This document shows positions 50,159 to 60,753 of a DNA stretch of 64,000 nucleotides, piece after piece. The stretch is from Bacteroides fragilis. Its GTDB lineage: Bacteria; Bacteroidota; Bacteroidia; Bacteroidales; DTGW01. Each line of letters begins with the position of its first letter. Within the stretch, counting starts at the first letter, position 1. The position numbers and the translations under genes are program-made. Below the pieces are notes generated by a model, which saw nothing but the letters and a program-made list of their open reading frames with translations, did no database searches and was not told the origin of the DNA. The stretch spans positions 1-64,000 of the forward strand of contig CAMDBI010000020.1 of assembly GCA_945889005.1 (NCBI GenBank), read 5' to 3'.

Positions 50159-50335
50159 ATGCGAATTAAGGGTTAAAATTGCCGTTGACTTTAGTCAACG
50201 GACTTAAATGCAATAATATTAAGGCTTTAGCCGAAATGTTTTATATAAATTTTGGCTAAAGCCCAATATTAATCAACATTATATCCGTCCGCTAAAGCAG
50301 ACGGCAATTGAAAAATCTCAACTCTTAATTCGCAT
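50159..50335. mobile_element. MITE-like 177-bp intergenic element
   Basis: Ends ATGCGAATTAAGGGTTAAAATTGCCGT and ACGGCAATTGAAAAATCTCAACTCTTAATTCGCAT are inverted repeats; internal CCGTTGACTTTAGTCAACGG and GGCTTTAGCC...GGCTAAAGCC palindromes. Confidence 0.7.
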
Positions 50336-50515
50336 TAAATATAAATAAATCTTCAAAAAACATATTTCAATGTCTAATTGTTATGATTGATGGACTAATG
50401 CCAAAGGCAAACATCGTTTCGAAAGTAATCGGCATTAATTGTACTTTTAAAAATTAATTCAATAATTTTATCCTGTTCAACAAAACGATATGTAATATTT
50501 TAAAAAACATAGTTT

Positions 50516-51316
50516 ATGAAAAGTCTCGCAATAATCACATTCATACTCATTATAGGAATAGTTTCATTTCTTATTTTCAAATGGTACAGAGCCAACGAGA
50601 TAATCTATAATTATAACCCAGCCAAACATAGATCTGAAAATTTTTCGAACACTCTACCGTATCGCTATTTTATTCCCGCTATTGAATCCAATAAAAAATA
50701 CCCTTTAATGGTTTATTTACATTCAGCATCGGGGCGAGGAACCAATAATCGAAAACAATTAGAACAAGCGGCAATATTTTATAGCTCTATACCCTTTCAG
50801 AAACAATTGCCTATGTTTGTTTTAGCACCACAATGCCCTACCGGAACCCAATGGCTCAATACCAAGTTTCCAAACCTTCCGTATGTACTTTACAATCAGG
50901 ATGCAATTCCGGAAAGCCCGATAATGAAACAAACAATGACACTCATAAAGGAATTTATAAAACAACACCCAATAGATACAAGTCGAATTTACATTTCGGG
51001 ATTTAGCATGGGTTCTTCGGGTTCGTGGGATATCATCACCCGATACCCGGGCACTTTCGCGGCTGCAATACTTATTTCGGGCACAAAAGACACAAGCAAA
51101 ACCTCACTAGCCAGCAATACTTCATTTTGGCTATTTCATGGGTCGAACGACAAGATTTGCTCCCCTATGACTACCCAATCGGCCGCTAAGGCTCTTATTG
51201 AAATAGGAGCTGATTGCAAAATTAATCTTTACGAAGCTGGCCACAATTGTGTAAAAGAAACACTACAAGAGCCAGAACTTATCAGCTGGCTTATGTCAAA
51301 AAGTTTAAAACATTAA
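50516..51316 (+). CDS. Alpha/beta hydrolase (PHB-depolymerase/esterase-like)
   Basis: YLHSASGRGTNNRKQLEQA; GFSMGSSGSWDIITRYPGTFAAAILISG nucleophile elbow; DKICSP...GHNC. Confidence 0.85.
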   Translation: MKSLAIITFILIIGIVSFLIFKWYRANEIIYNYNPAKHRSENFSNTLPYRYFIPAIESNKKYPLMVYLHSASGRGTNNRKQLEQAAIFYSSIPFQKQLPMFVLAPQCPTGTQWLNTKFPNLPYVLYNQDAIPESPIMKQTMTLIKEFIKQHPIDTSRIYISGFSMGSSGSWDIITRYPGTFAAAILISGTKDTSKTSLASNTSFWLFHGSNDKICSPMTTQSAAKALIEIGADCKINLYEAGHNCVKETLQEPELISWLMSKSLKH

Positions 51317-51339
51317 AAAGTAGTGAAAAAACTTGAATA

Positions 51340-52203
51340 TTAGCCTTTAACAGCTTCAACAAAAATCATAATTTTTTGAAAATAATTGTCGAAGTAATTG
51401 AGATTTCGCATTGGTGGAGCAAAGCTTTGCCCTGGGCACGATTGCATAACATTGTTAAAGCCTGTTTCGCCAAGTTTACGTTGATATTTTTCAAAATTCC
51501 ACCAATTCCGGTGGCTTCTTCTATTCTTTAGGTGGTACTCAGGGTCACAAAGTGCCGTAATTTTATCCATTGCCTTATCAAATGGGTATTCTTTTAACAA
51601 TTGTGCTAACTCCTCGTCCGATACAAATCTACTACCTTCTCTGGCATTATGTTTTGCTACACTACCAGCAAAGTGATCGATATACAATTGTGCAATGGAA
51701 GCATTAGCAAGGCTTACATGGTCTTTTCGAAAATAATAGAAATGATAATCGTTGTGAAGAAATGCTCGGTAGTATAAATCTGAGTTTGGCGAAATAAACC
51801 TTACAATACCCCCGGGTTTTAAAATTCGATATATTTCGCGAAAAAGATTTTCACATGCCTCATCTGTAATATGTTCGACTGTAAGTTTTGAGTAAACCAA
51901 CTCGGCAGAATTACTCTCTATGGGTAATTTTTCGAGCCGGGCAGCGTCAAAAGCTATATCTTTAGAGGAATCGTAATTTCGGTCTTTTTTATTCCATGGT
52001 CTATTTACATCGGCTGTTGTCCAATATGGATGGTTAAATTTTCCACCGAACTCGAAATGCCCCCCTGCACATATATTATAAAACCTTCGATTTGCAATAC
52101 TATCTTGCGGGTACAGTTCATTATATATTTCAAAATCATTTAAACCTTTCTTGAAATTTATCTCGATTCCTACTTTGTCCAAAAGCGTTTTAATCATTCT
52201 CAT
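51340..52203 (-). CDS. Class I SAM-dependent methyltransferase
   Basis: FDAARLEKLPIESNSAELVYSKLTVEHITDEACENLFREIYRILKPGGIVRFISPN. Confidence 0.85.
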   Translation of the reverse strand: MRMIKTLLDKVGIEINFKKGLNDFEIYNELYPQDSIANRRFYNICAGGHFEFGGKFNHPYWTTADVNRPWNKKDRNYDSSKDIAFDAARLEKLPIESNSAELVYSKLTVEHITDEACENLFREIYRILKPGGIVRFISPNSDLYYRAFLHNDYHFYYFRKDHVSLANASIAQLYIDHFAGSVAKHNAREGSRFVSDEELAQLLKEYPFDKAMDKITALCDPEYHLKNRRSHRNWWNFEKYQRKLGETGFNNVMQSCPGQSFAPPMRNLNYFDNYFQKIMIFVEAVKG

Positions 52204-52242
52204 ATCATCCTTGTATATTTATCCATAAATGTAATTATAGAT

Positions 52243-55200
52243 TTAAAATTTTTCAAGATGTTTCTGATATTTTTCTATAATATATTGCATAGTATCGCTT
52301 TTACGAAGAATTGTTTCATGATTGCCTTCAACCTCAATCAATTCCTCGATATGATCGGCATACTTATCCCACCCCAAGTATTTCATGTCCGAAATATTCT
52401 CGCTGGCTTTAAAAACAAAAAGTTTGCCATTAAATTTTGAGTCTATTCGATACTTTAACGACAAGTTGGTATAAATATCGTACACATATTTGCGTCGAAA
52501 ATCGACAGGCAACTTTTTGAATATCAAAAAGTATGCATCCCTAATCATTCTTATACTTTTATAATAGATTTTATAATAATATTTAAGAAAGAAATAAACA
52601 ATTGTTTGAAAAACTCGAGGCATTTCAGAAGCGTTTTTCTTGGCATTTTTATTGTCGTAACTAACTCTGGCTTCGGCAGTACCACAATCCATTATAAAAA
52701 GCAATGGAACCTGTTGACCCATTTTCTGCAACTGAAGAGCCATTTCAAAAGCGAGAATTCCACCAAACGAAAAACCTGCTAAAATATATGGTCCATTGGG
52801 TCTGTATTGAATCAATTGCTGCAAGTAATGAGCTGCCATTTCTTTAGCTGTCCTGAAAGGAATTTTGCGCCCGTCGGCCGATAAGTGCAAATATCCTAAA
52901 TACGGTCTTTTATTACCCAAAACTTTTGGCAAGTGGGTGTCTAAATCGTCGCCATGAACCATTACCAGGGGAATAGCTGCTCCCTCGGTTTGAAAGGGGG
53001 TAAAATTGAGAAGGTATGGTTTTTTCTGAAACGAAACCATGCGAATAGTATCATTAACTGTCTGATTAGCCTGAGAAGAATTTGTTTTCAAGCTATCTAA
53101 ATAACCCGATATAGCCTCAATACTGGGATAATCATACACCAACTTGCGAAACTCGATTATTTGACCTGTTTTTTTCTCCAAAGCAGCCGCGTACCTTGCA
53201 AGAAACAACGAATCGAACCCAAGATCGATAAATTTTTTATCGTTGGCCAAATCTGAATCTCCATAGCCAGACATCTCACACAACAGATTCTTGACTATGT
53301 CTAAGCTCGATTGCGCAGCTATAGGCTTACTAGACGACTCGGTTATTTCGTTTACCTGCGTCGAAACCGGGGGAGTTGTTTTTCCGGACAGTTTAAAATC
53401 GACCCAATATCTTTTGTGATCAAAAGCATATAAAGGCAAATTGGCAATGTCGGGCATTTGATTGCCCGTGAAAGTTATAAAGTCGATATCTACACCTCGT
53501 ATCCACAGTTCGCCCAAAGACTTTACAAAATGATCATGTTCTTTGGCAATATCGGCTTTGCCAAGCGAATGAACAATGCTACTTTTAACTTCTACTGAAT
53601 TGTTTTGCAATACTAAACCCGAAAGATGGGTATTAGGGCCTGTTTCGAGAAATACCACATTCGAATTGGCTGCAATGGTTGAAATGCCTTCTTTGAAACG
53701 AACCATTTCCCTCAACTGACGAGCCCAATAACGAGGCGACATTGCATCTGCATCTGCTATCCAACTACCTGTAAGACATGAAATAAAAGGAATTTCGGGC
53801 TTATTCAATGAAAATTGCGCTACAAACTCTTCAAACGCTTGCAATATTGGATCAAATGCCTTGGAATGAAATGCATGTGAAGTTTGCAAGCGAATACAGC
53901 GGATTTTTCTAAGTTCAAAAATCTTTTTCACCTCTTCCTCGTTTTCGAGCGCTAGAGAAATTGTACACATCGACTGGGAGTTGTCGGCAGCAATTTCGAA
54001 CAAATCGCTATTGATAGATTTCAGCTCATCGACACTTGTTGTAACAGCCATCATGCATCCGGCTGGCATAGTTTGCATTAGTTGACCACGTTTGACAACC
54101 ACAGCCATTGCCGATTTCAGATCAAAAACACCCGAAAGACATGCAGCCGTATACTCTCCAATACTATGCCCGACAAGGTAATTGGGGCGCAAGCCATAAT
54201 GAATATACAGCCTTGCCATACTATATTCGATCATAAATAAAGCCGGCTGAGTGTACTGTGTTTGTGATATTAGTTTTGCAGAATCTGAACCTTCGTCGGC
54301 AAATAGAATATTTCGAAAATCGTCGCCTGTAAGTTGCTCATAATGCTTGAAACACAATTCAATATTTTCTTTAAAAACGGGCTCGGCTTTCATTAGTGTT
54401 CGTCCCATATTTACAAACTGAGCCCCCTGCCCGGGAAACATAAAAGCCAATTCGCCCGGCAATGCATCATCGGTAGCAGTAACAAATGCATCTTTATTCA
54501 ATTCCTCGCTATTGTTTGCAACTGCAAAAGAACGAAAAGGGAAATGATTGCGCCTGTGCAACAAGGTATATTCGGCACTTTCTAAGCTCGTTGCACTTTT
54601 GTTGAGATGGTTGACCAGGTTTGCATTCATACTCCGAAGCGAGTTGACAGATCGAGCCGAGAGTAGCAGGAGCTTTGGTCGCTGAAGTTCAATTTTTGTG
54701 GGCGAAGTTTGATAATCGGACACAACCAAATGAGCATTTGTCCCTCCCACTCCCAACGAGCTAATTCCCATTACAATAGATTCATTTTCTGCGAAATGAA
54801 GATTTTTATTGAGAACATAAAAAGGAGTATTGTCAAAATTGATTTTTGGATTGGGTTCTTTGTAATGCAGCGTAGCCGGAACAGTACGATGATAAGCAGA
54901 AAGAGCAAGCTTTATAAGTCCGGCAACACCTGCAGCCACATCGAGGTGACCAATATTGCTTTTGACAGAACCTAAAGCACAGAATTTTTTTTGGTTTGTA
55001 GTATCGCGAAAAGCCCTCGAAAGAGCCGTAACTTCTATTGGATCGCCCAGTGGGGTGGCAGTGCCATGTGCTTCAACGTATTTAATCTGGTCGGCACTAA
55101 GCCCCGAAAACTTTAAAGCCGAAGCAATTGCTTTGTACTGACCTTCGATACTGGGTGCAGTAAATCCAATTTTTTGATACCCATCGTTATTAACTGCCCA

Positions 55201-56031
55201 ACCACGAATAATGCTATAAATACGATCGTTGTCGGCTATAGCGTCTTTCAATCGTTTGAGAATTACTGTTCCGACACCATTGCCAAAGATAGTCCCCTTG
55301 CTGTCCTTATCGAATGGTCGACAATGTCCGTCGGAAGAACCAATAGCCCCTTCTTGATATATGTAACCTGTTTGCTGAGGCACCATAATGGTTACCCCAC
55401 CCGACACACACACATCGGACTCGTACGAAAGCAAACTGCTACATGCCTGTGCAACAGCAACCAGCGAAGTCGAACACGCAGTTTGAATATTGATGGCTGG
55501 CCCTTTTAAATTGAAGTGATAAGCAGTTTTTGTTGCTAAAAACATAGGATCGCTATGGATATAGGTCTGAAAAATCTCTTGAGTACGATTTCGAAAATAT
55601 TGCTCGTACTTAAGTGGGTCGCGCAAAACATTGTTGAGCAAATACGAATTGTAAAACGACCCGGCATATACACCGATATTTCCTTTGTACTTAAATGGAT
55701 TGATACCTGCATCTTCAAACGCGTGCCAGGTATTTTCGAGCCACAATCGTTGCTGTGGATCCATGTTTTTGGCTTCGGAAGGCAACACATTGAAAAAGGG
55801 CGCATCCCATTGGTCAATATCATCTAGTATTGCTTTGGCTCCAATATAATTGGGATTTTTCCGGAGATTGTCGAAATCTAGTTCATACTCTGCCAATTCC
55901 TCATTGGTAAAAAAAGTCACCGATTCTTTATTGGCAATAAGGTTTTCCCAAAACTCATTTTTGTTTCTTGCTCCCGGAAACTTACATGCAATACCTACTA
56001 TTGCTATACTATCTTGCAAAGGATCTACCAC
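52243..56031 (-). CDS. Type I polyketide synthase module: KS-AT-ACP-TE
   Basis: KS: TACSTSLVAVAQA, VEAHGTATPLGDPIE, KSNIGHLDVAAG; AT: GHSIGEYTAACLSG and HAFH (malonyl-type); ACP: DLGFDSLFLARYA; TE: GFSFGGILAFEMA; no KR/DH/ER motifs seen. Confidence 0.95.
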   Translation of the reverse strand: MVDPLQDSIAIVGIACKFPGARNKNEFWENLIANKESVTFFTNEELAEYELDFDNLRKNPNYIGAKAILDDIDQWDAPFFNVLPSEAKNMDPQQRLWLENTWHAFEDAGINPFKYKGNIGVYAGSFYNSYLLNNVLRDPLKYEQYFRNRTQEIFQTYIHSDPMFLATKTAYHFNLKGPAINIQTACSTSLVAVAQACSSLLSYESDVCVSGGVTIMVPQQTGYIYQEGAIGSSDGHCRPFDKDSKGTIFGNGVGTVILKRLKDAIADNDRIYSIIRGWAVNNDGYQKIGFTAPSIEGQYKAIASALKFSGLSADQIKYVEAHGTATPLGDPIEVTALSRAFRDTTNQKKFCALGSVKSNIGHLDVAAGVAGLIKLALSAYHRTVPATLHYKEPNPKINFDNTPFYVLNKNLHFAENESIVMGISSLGVGGTNAHLVVSDYQTSPTKIELQRPKLLLLSARSVNSLRSMNANLVNHLNKSATSLESAEYTLLHRRNHFPFRSFAVANNSEELNKDAFVTATDDALPGELAFMFPGQGAQFVNMGRTLMKAEPVFKENIELCFKHYEQLTGDDFRNILFADEGSDSAKLISQTQYTQPALFMIEYSMARLYIHYGLRPNYLVGHSIGEYTAACLSGVFDLKSAMAVVVKRGQLMQTMPAGCMMAVTTSVDELKSINSDLFEIAADNSQSMCTISLALENEEEVKKIFELRKIRCIRLQTSHAFHSKAFDPILQAFEEFVAQFSLNKPEIPFISCLTGSWIADADAMSPRYWARQLREMVRFKEGISTIAANSNVVFLETGPNTHLSGLVLQNNSVEVKSSIVHSLGKADIAKEHDHFVKSLGELWIRGVDIDFITFTGNQMPDIANLPLYAFDHKRYWVDFKLSGKTTPPVSTQVNEITESSSKPIAAQSSLDIVKNLLCEMSGYGDSDLANDKKFIDLGFDSLFLARYAAALEKKTGQIIEFRKLVYDYPSIEAISGYLDSLKTNSSQANQTVNDTIRMVSFQKKPYLLNFTPFQTEGAAIPLVMVHGDDLDTHLPKVLGNKRPYLGYLHLSADGRKIPFRTAKEMAAHYLQQLIQYRPNGPYILAGFSFGGILAFEMALQLQKMGQQVPLLFIMDCGTAEARVSYDNKNAKKNASEMPRVFQTIVYFFLKYYYKIYYKSIRMIRDAYFLIFKKLPVDFRRKYVYDIYTNLSLKYRIDSKFNGKLFVFKASENISDMKYLGWDKYADHIEELIEVEGNHETILRKSDTMQYIIEKYQKHLEKF

Positions 56032-56056
56032 GTTTCTTCTTTTTTTTCAAATTAAA

Positions 56057-59000
56057 CTATTGTCGTCGTCGAGCTACTACTTGGTTAAATCTGTTGTTTC
56101 CAACCGGTTCTTCAGCTTTCCCAACACCAAACGACAAGGCGCTAGCTGCCAAATAATTACTCAAACTGCCGACTGTCGGATATTCAAACAAATATAACAT
56201 TTCAATTTCTTTTCCCAACAAATTATTGATTGCACTCGACACCTGCATCAACAACAAGGAATTGCCACCTAAATCGAAAAAATTGTCGTTAATTGTAATT
56301 CTTTCGTTTTTAAGAATATGTTTCCAAATTTCCAAAATCGACTTTTCCAATTCTTTCAGATTGAGAGGTTTTGCAGGAAAATTATTTTGAGAAACTTCAG
56401 TTACAATTTCATCGATTATCAATGCCTTTTTATCAATTTTCCCATTGGGTGTTCTTGGAAAATCTGACATTACCTTATAATGCATAGGAACCATATAATC
56501 TGGCAAATTCTCTTTCAGTCGATTGCTTATTTTTTCGGCATCTAATAGAAAATGATCTGTTACTTTTAAAAATGCAACCAATCGTTGATCGAGGTCTCCA
56601 AATGACTGAACTTTTACAACTGCTTCCGACACCCCTTCGATTTTACACAATTGCACTTCAATTTCTCCGGGCTCAATTCGAAAACCTCGCAATTTGATTT
56701 GGTTGTCTATTCTACCGAACAGCTCTATCTGACTATCGGGTCGAATTTTCCCCAAATCGCCTGTTTTATAAACTAATTCACCCGACTTTAAATTAACGAA
56801 ACGAGATTTTGTGAGATCATCTCTGTTGTGGTATCCTTTGGTAACTCCTAAGCCTCCAATACAGACCTCGCCAGTATTGCTATTCTCGAGCACTTCGTTT
56901 GTTTCCGAAAGTATATACACGCTCGTGTTGTTAATCGGTGTTCCAACTAAAATGGGAGGTTCGGCAGATGAAATCTGGCAACAAGTCGACCAAACGGTTG
57001 TTTCGGTGGGGCCATACATGTTCCATATCTGAGAAACCAAAGGCAATAACTGTTTTATCAGACTGCCGGGAATTGGCTCGCCTCCACACAATGCCTTCAA
57101 TGACAGATTTCCTTGCCATCTACTGTGCAGCAATAAGCTCCAAGTTGCGGGGGTTGCCTGTAACATGGTAACTCCGTACTTTTCCATAAGAGAAATCAAT
57201 GCCAAACCATTAATGACTTCGTGCTTTTGAGCCAAAACAACCAAGCCCCCTTTGTATAAAGGCAAAAAGATTTCCAATACCGAAATATCGAACGACAAAG
57301 TTGTAACCGCCAGTAGTCTGTCATTCTCCGAAAAGCCTGGGGTTTCGGCCATACTCTCTACGAAATTGACAACTGCGGCATGATGCACTTTTACCCCTTT
57401 GGGCATACCGGTAGAACCGGATGTATAAATCAAATATGCCAGTGAATCGGAAGTTATATTTGCATCAATTTTCTCGACTGGCTTATGTTTTATTTCATTG
57501 ACTAACTGATCGATAAATATTTTTCTTACACCAGTTTCGATATTATGAGTCAGGGAGGTTTCTGTAATCAAAAACTTCGATGAAGAATCGTCGAGCATAT
57601 ACGACAATCTATCGTTGGGAAACGATGGATCGAGAGGAAGATAGGCAGCTCCGGCTTTAAGTATACCAAGGGTGCATGCCACCATCAGTATAGACCTGTT
57701 GAGACTCAGGCCGACGATATCGTTGCCCGAAACACCCATTTCCTTTAAGTACAAAGCAATCTGACTTGAAAGTAATTCTAACTCGGCGTATGATATGGAC
57801 TCGTTATTGCAAATTACAGCCTGTTTTTCGGGTATTTTAACAGCCTGCTTTGAAAACATCTCGTGAACAAAAGAGTTTTCAAGATTTACAGCCCTGTAAT
57901 AGCCCGATTTGTGGTCAATTCCATCAGATTGCCTTACAACTTGCACATCGCCAACAGTAACACAATGCCCCGAAAGTATAGACGAAACAACAACTTCGAA
58001 ATTGCCGAGCCATTGTTTGGCAGTCGACTCTTTGAACAACTCGCTCGAGTACTCGAAATATCCATGAAACATAGACTGGCTATGCCACATGGTAAGAAAC
58101 AAATCTAACTGCGCGCCGTCTCTTTCTACAGGGATACTTAAGCCAATATTTTCGCCAAGTTCGAGATTCATAGGAGGCTCGAAAGTAAAACCGGTTTGAT
58201 AATATGGATTAATTGCAGTATTTCTTTTGTTTGTTGATGCAGCTACCAAGCTTGTAAATGGAATTTCTTGCCGACGATGGTTCATCAACATTTGATTTCT
58301 TATAGCTTTGAATATTTCTGCCAAAGTTGTCGAAGCATCTACATCCACAACCACAGGCAATGCATTGACAAACGGACCAAAAGCATCCTTACTACTCACT
58401 TCTTTACGGTTCGAATATGGAACCCCGATTATTATTTTGCTTTGCCCCGAAATTTTGTGCATTAATATTGCATAACAGGAAAGCAAAAACAAGAAATTGC
58501 TAATCGACTGCTCTTTAGAGTATAGCTCAATTTTCTTGCTTAATTCAAGCTCGAAACTAAAGTACAATCTCTTTCCCAGTAATCTTGAAAATCGGGGTCT
58601 CTCGTAATCCAATGGAAGTGTGAGCGAGGTATTGATATCGGGCAATTCGCCGACCCAATTATGTGTTTTTTCGATACATTTTTCGGTTTTGAGCCATTGA
58701 TTGTGCCAACAAGAAAAATCGGCATATTGCACTTCAATTGGCTTCAAAAAAGGGTCTTTTCCTTTACTGAGCGACAAATAAATTTCCGAAATTTCAGATT
58801 CAAATAAACCCTTGGAATGTAAATCGACCACGATATGATGAAAAACGATGCAAAGAAAGCCTTTATTGTTAGCCGAATTTGTATAATACGAACAACGAAT
58901 CAATGGTGGGTTATCGAGTACAAATGGTTTATTTATATCTTTTTCTAAAATATACTGAACAAGGTCACTTTCGTTTTCGTAAGTAACAACTTCTATTTTG

Positions 59001-59275
59001 AGATTTACAAAATTTTCGTTGGCAGCATGCACAATTTGGGTCAATAATCCATCGGCAAAACTATAGCTGCTACGCAGAATCTCGTGTCGGTTCACGATCG
59101 TGTTTATTGCAATTTCGACCCACTTTGTATTGAGCTGCCTATCGAACCTGACCAAAGCAGGAATGTTGTATGCTGCACTTTTGGGAGACATCATATTCAA
59201 AAGCCAAAATTGCTCTTGAAACTTCGATACTTCTTGACATTTCATATTAATAACTGTCTTTACGTACTTCGTCAA
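56057..59275 (-). CDS. Non-ribosomal peptide synthetase module: C-A-PCP, glycine-like A-domain code
   Basis: C: NRHEILRSSY, HHIVVDLHS; A: YLIYTSGSTGMPKGVKVHH, FDISVLEIF, NMYGPTETTVW, YKTGDLGKIRPD, NGKIDKK; PCP: NFFDLGGNSLLLMQ. By-eye code DILQLGMVWK. Confidence 0.95.
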   Translation of the reverse strand: MTKYVKTVINMKCQEVSKFQEQFWLLNMMSPKSAAYNIPALVRFDRQLNTKWVEIAINTIVNRHEILRSSYSFADGLLTQIVHAANENFVNLKIEVVTYENESDLVQYILEKDINKPFVLDNPPLIRCSYYTNSANNKGFLCIVFHHIVVDLHSKGLFESEISEIYLSLSKGKDPFLKPIEVQYADFSCWHNQWLKTEKCIEKTHNWVGELPDINTSLTLPLDYERPRFSRLLGKRLYFSFELELSKKIELYSKEQSISNFLFLLSCYAILMHKISGQSKIIIGVPYSNRKEVSSKDAFGPFVNALPVVVDVDASTTLAEIFKAIRNQMLMNHRRQEIPFTSLVAASTNKRNTAINPYYQTGFTFEPPMNLELGENIGLSIPVERDGAQLDLFLTMWHSQSMFHGYFEYSSELFKESTAKQWLGNFEVVVSSILSGHCVTVGDVQVVRQSDGIDHKSGYYRAVNLENSFVHEMFSKQAVKIPEKQAVICNNESISYAELELLSSQIALYLKEMGVSGNDIVGLSLNRSILMVACTLGILKAGAAYLPLDPSFPNDRLSYMLDDSSSKFLITETSLTHNIETGVRKIFIDQLVNEIKHKPVEKIDANITSDSLAYLIYTSGSTGMPKGVKVHHAAVVNFVESMAETPGFSENDRLLAVTTLSFDISVLEIFLPLYKGGLVVLAQKHEVINGLALISLMEKYGVTMLQATPATWSLLLHSRWQGNLSLKALCGGEPIPGSLIKQLLPLVSQIWNMYGPTETTVWSTCCQISSAEPPILVGTPINNTSVYILSETNEVLENSNTGEVCIGGLGVTKGYHNRDDLTKSRFVNLKSGELVYKTGDLGKIRPDSQIELFGRIDNQIKLRGFRIEPGEIEVQLCKIEGVSEAVVKVQSFGDLDQRLVAFLKVTDHFLLDAEKISNRLKENLPDYMVPMHYKVMSDFPRTPNGKIDKKALIIDEIVTEVSQNNFPAKPLNLKELEKSILEIWKHILKNERITINDNFFDLGGNSLLLMQVSSAINNLLGKEIEMLYLFEYPTVGSLSNYLAASALSFGVGKAEEPVGNNRFNQVVARRRQ

Positions 59276-59373
59276 ATATTACCATAATACTTCAAAGCAT
59301 ATTTTATTTTTTGCAATCGAAAGCACTACCAGATTGCTTTGAATAAGTACTACTTTTATTATATTGTTTACAT

Positions 59374-60411
59374 CTACGAAGGCTTCAACATTGAATCGTC
59401 TATTTTAAGCTCAGCCATTGCATATTTTATTTGATCGATGGGCTGATCGAACAATTTTGCCAAGGCTTCTTCCCTATCGAGCAAATTTTTTCGTATGAGG
59501 TGACTCAACTCCAACTCGTAAGGACTGTACCCATACCTTTTAATATGCACATAATTGTTGAATGAATTGATTCGGCAATTGGTAGAGCAACCATCGACAT
59601 CGGCAGGTTTTACCCAACCCAATGGGAGAATTTGTTGAACAATTTCATTTTCTGTAATATCTTCCATGCACAGAAGGTTGATATTGTGAGGATAATGTTC
59701 TGTATTACGAATCAAATCGTCCGATATCTCGAGATACTTGCTTACATCGTTGCCCAATTCCGATTTCAACTTATCTAAAACCGGCTTGCGACTTTCCTTA
59801 AAAAACTCGTAATTGTTTTGGTAATAAATTGTGTTTGAAGGAATTTGCCCCAAGGTAAAACCAGCGAGAATAAACGGGATTTTTTTCTCAAGTGCAATTT
59901 TGAGCGAAACTATATTAACTATCGATATACAAGAATTGCAATTGGCCGAAATTCGGGTAAGAGACTTGGGATTGTATATATTTTCGAGAGAACTGAACCT
60001 ATACAAACCTTTCATAAACTTGTAAGAAGGCTTAAATGTATAATGGTCGATTCCGAGAGCTTTAACAACTTTGTCGATATTAGTAAAAGCAACTGGCGAT
60101 ATAAAACCATTGTCGAGGGTAAAAGATAGTATTTTGAGGCCATACTTTTCGACAGCCAGTTTCAGAGTATAGGTACTATCTTTTCCGCCACTGTAACACA
60201 CTATGGCATCGTATTCCGACAATCCACGTTTTTGTTCAAAAAGCTTGACAACTTCTTTGGTGGCTTGGTCTATGTTATCTTTTTCGGTGGTATGTAGCAA
60301 TTCGTTGTTACAAAAATTGCAAACACCATGCTCGTCGAATTTGATGCGCGGGAAATTTACAGACAATATACATTTTGTGCACCTTTGCACTTTCAACTGT
60401 TCCATTTTTTT
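59374..60411 (-). CDS. PP-loop ATPase, N-acetyl sugar amidotransferase/WbpG-like (AANH superfamily)
   Basis: QRCTKCILSVNFPRIKFDEHGVCNFC zinc-finger-like N-terminus, VCYSGGKDSTYTLKLA PP-loop, C-terminal DVDGCSTNC; likely start MEQLKVQ at about 60405 within the track ORF 59374-60444. Confidence 0.85.
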   Translation of the reverse strand, partial: KKMEQLKVQRCTKCILSVNFPRIKFDEHGVCNFCNNELLHTTEKDNIDQATKEVVKLFEQKRGLSEYDAIVCYSGGKDSTYTLKLAVEKYGLKILSFTLDNGFISPVAFTNIDKVVKALGIDHYTFKPSYKFMKGLYRFSSLENIYNPKSLTRISANCNSCISIVNIVSLKIALEKKIPFILAGFTLGQIPSNTIYYQNNYEFFKESRKPVLDKLKSELGNDVSKYLEISDDLIRNTEHYPHNINLLCMEDITENEIVQQILPLGWVKPADVDGCSTNCRINSFNNYVHIKRYGYSPYELELSHLIRKNLLDREEALAKLFDQPIDQIKYAMAELKIDDSMLKPS

Positions 60412-60477
60412 AAATTTAAATTTTAAAAACTGTATTCGATACAACTCCCTTTGTAAAAATTGAAGTATTGACCAAAT

Positions 60478-60744
60478 CTATTCGAATTTCATTTTGTGAA
60501 TAAAGTCGACCAATTTTAGCACCGAACCAAAATTGGCACGGTTCATTTGCTCATTCTCAACTGTAAAACTGTATGTTTTCTGAATATATGAAGCAATTTC
60601 GATAAGGCCCATGGAGTCGATAATGCCGGTATCGACCAAACTTTTGTCGATTTCAATATCCTCAACATCGACAAAAAACTGGCGGCACAGAAATTCGAGC
60701 AAATCTTTTTGAATTTGTTCTTTTGTAATTACAGGGTTTTCCAT
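60478..60744 (-). CDS. Free-standing acyl/peptidyl carrier protein
   Basis: 88 aa; LVDTGIIDSMGLIEIASYIQKTYSF contains the DSM phosphopantetheine attachment site. Confidence 0.88.
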   Translation of the reverse strand: MENPVITKEQIQKDLLEFLCRQFFVDVEDIEIDKSLVDTGIIDSMGLIEIASYIQKTYSFTVENEQMNRANFGSVLKLVDFIHKMKFE

Positions 60745-60753
60745 ATTTTTTTA

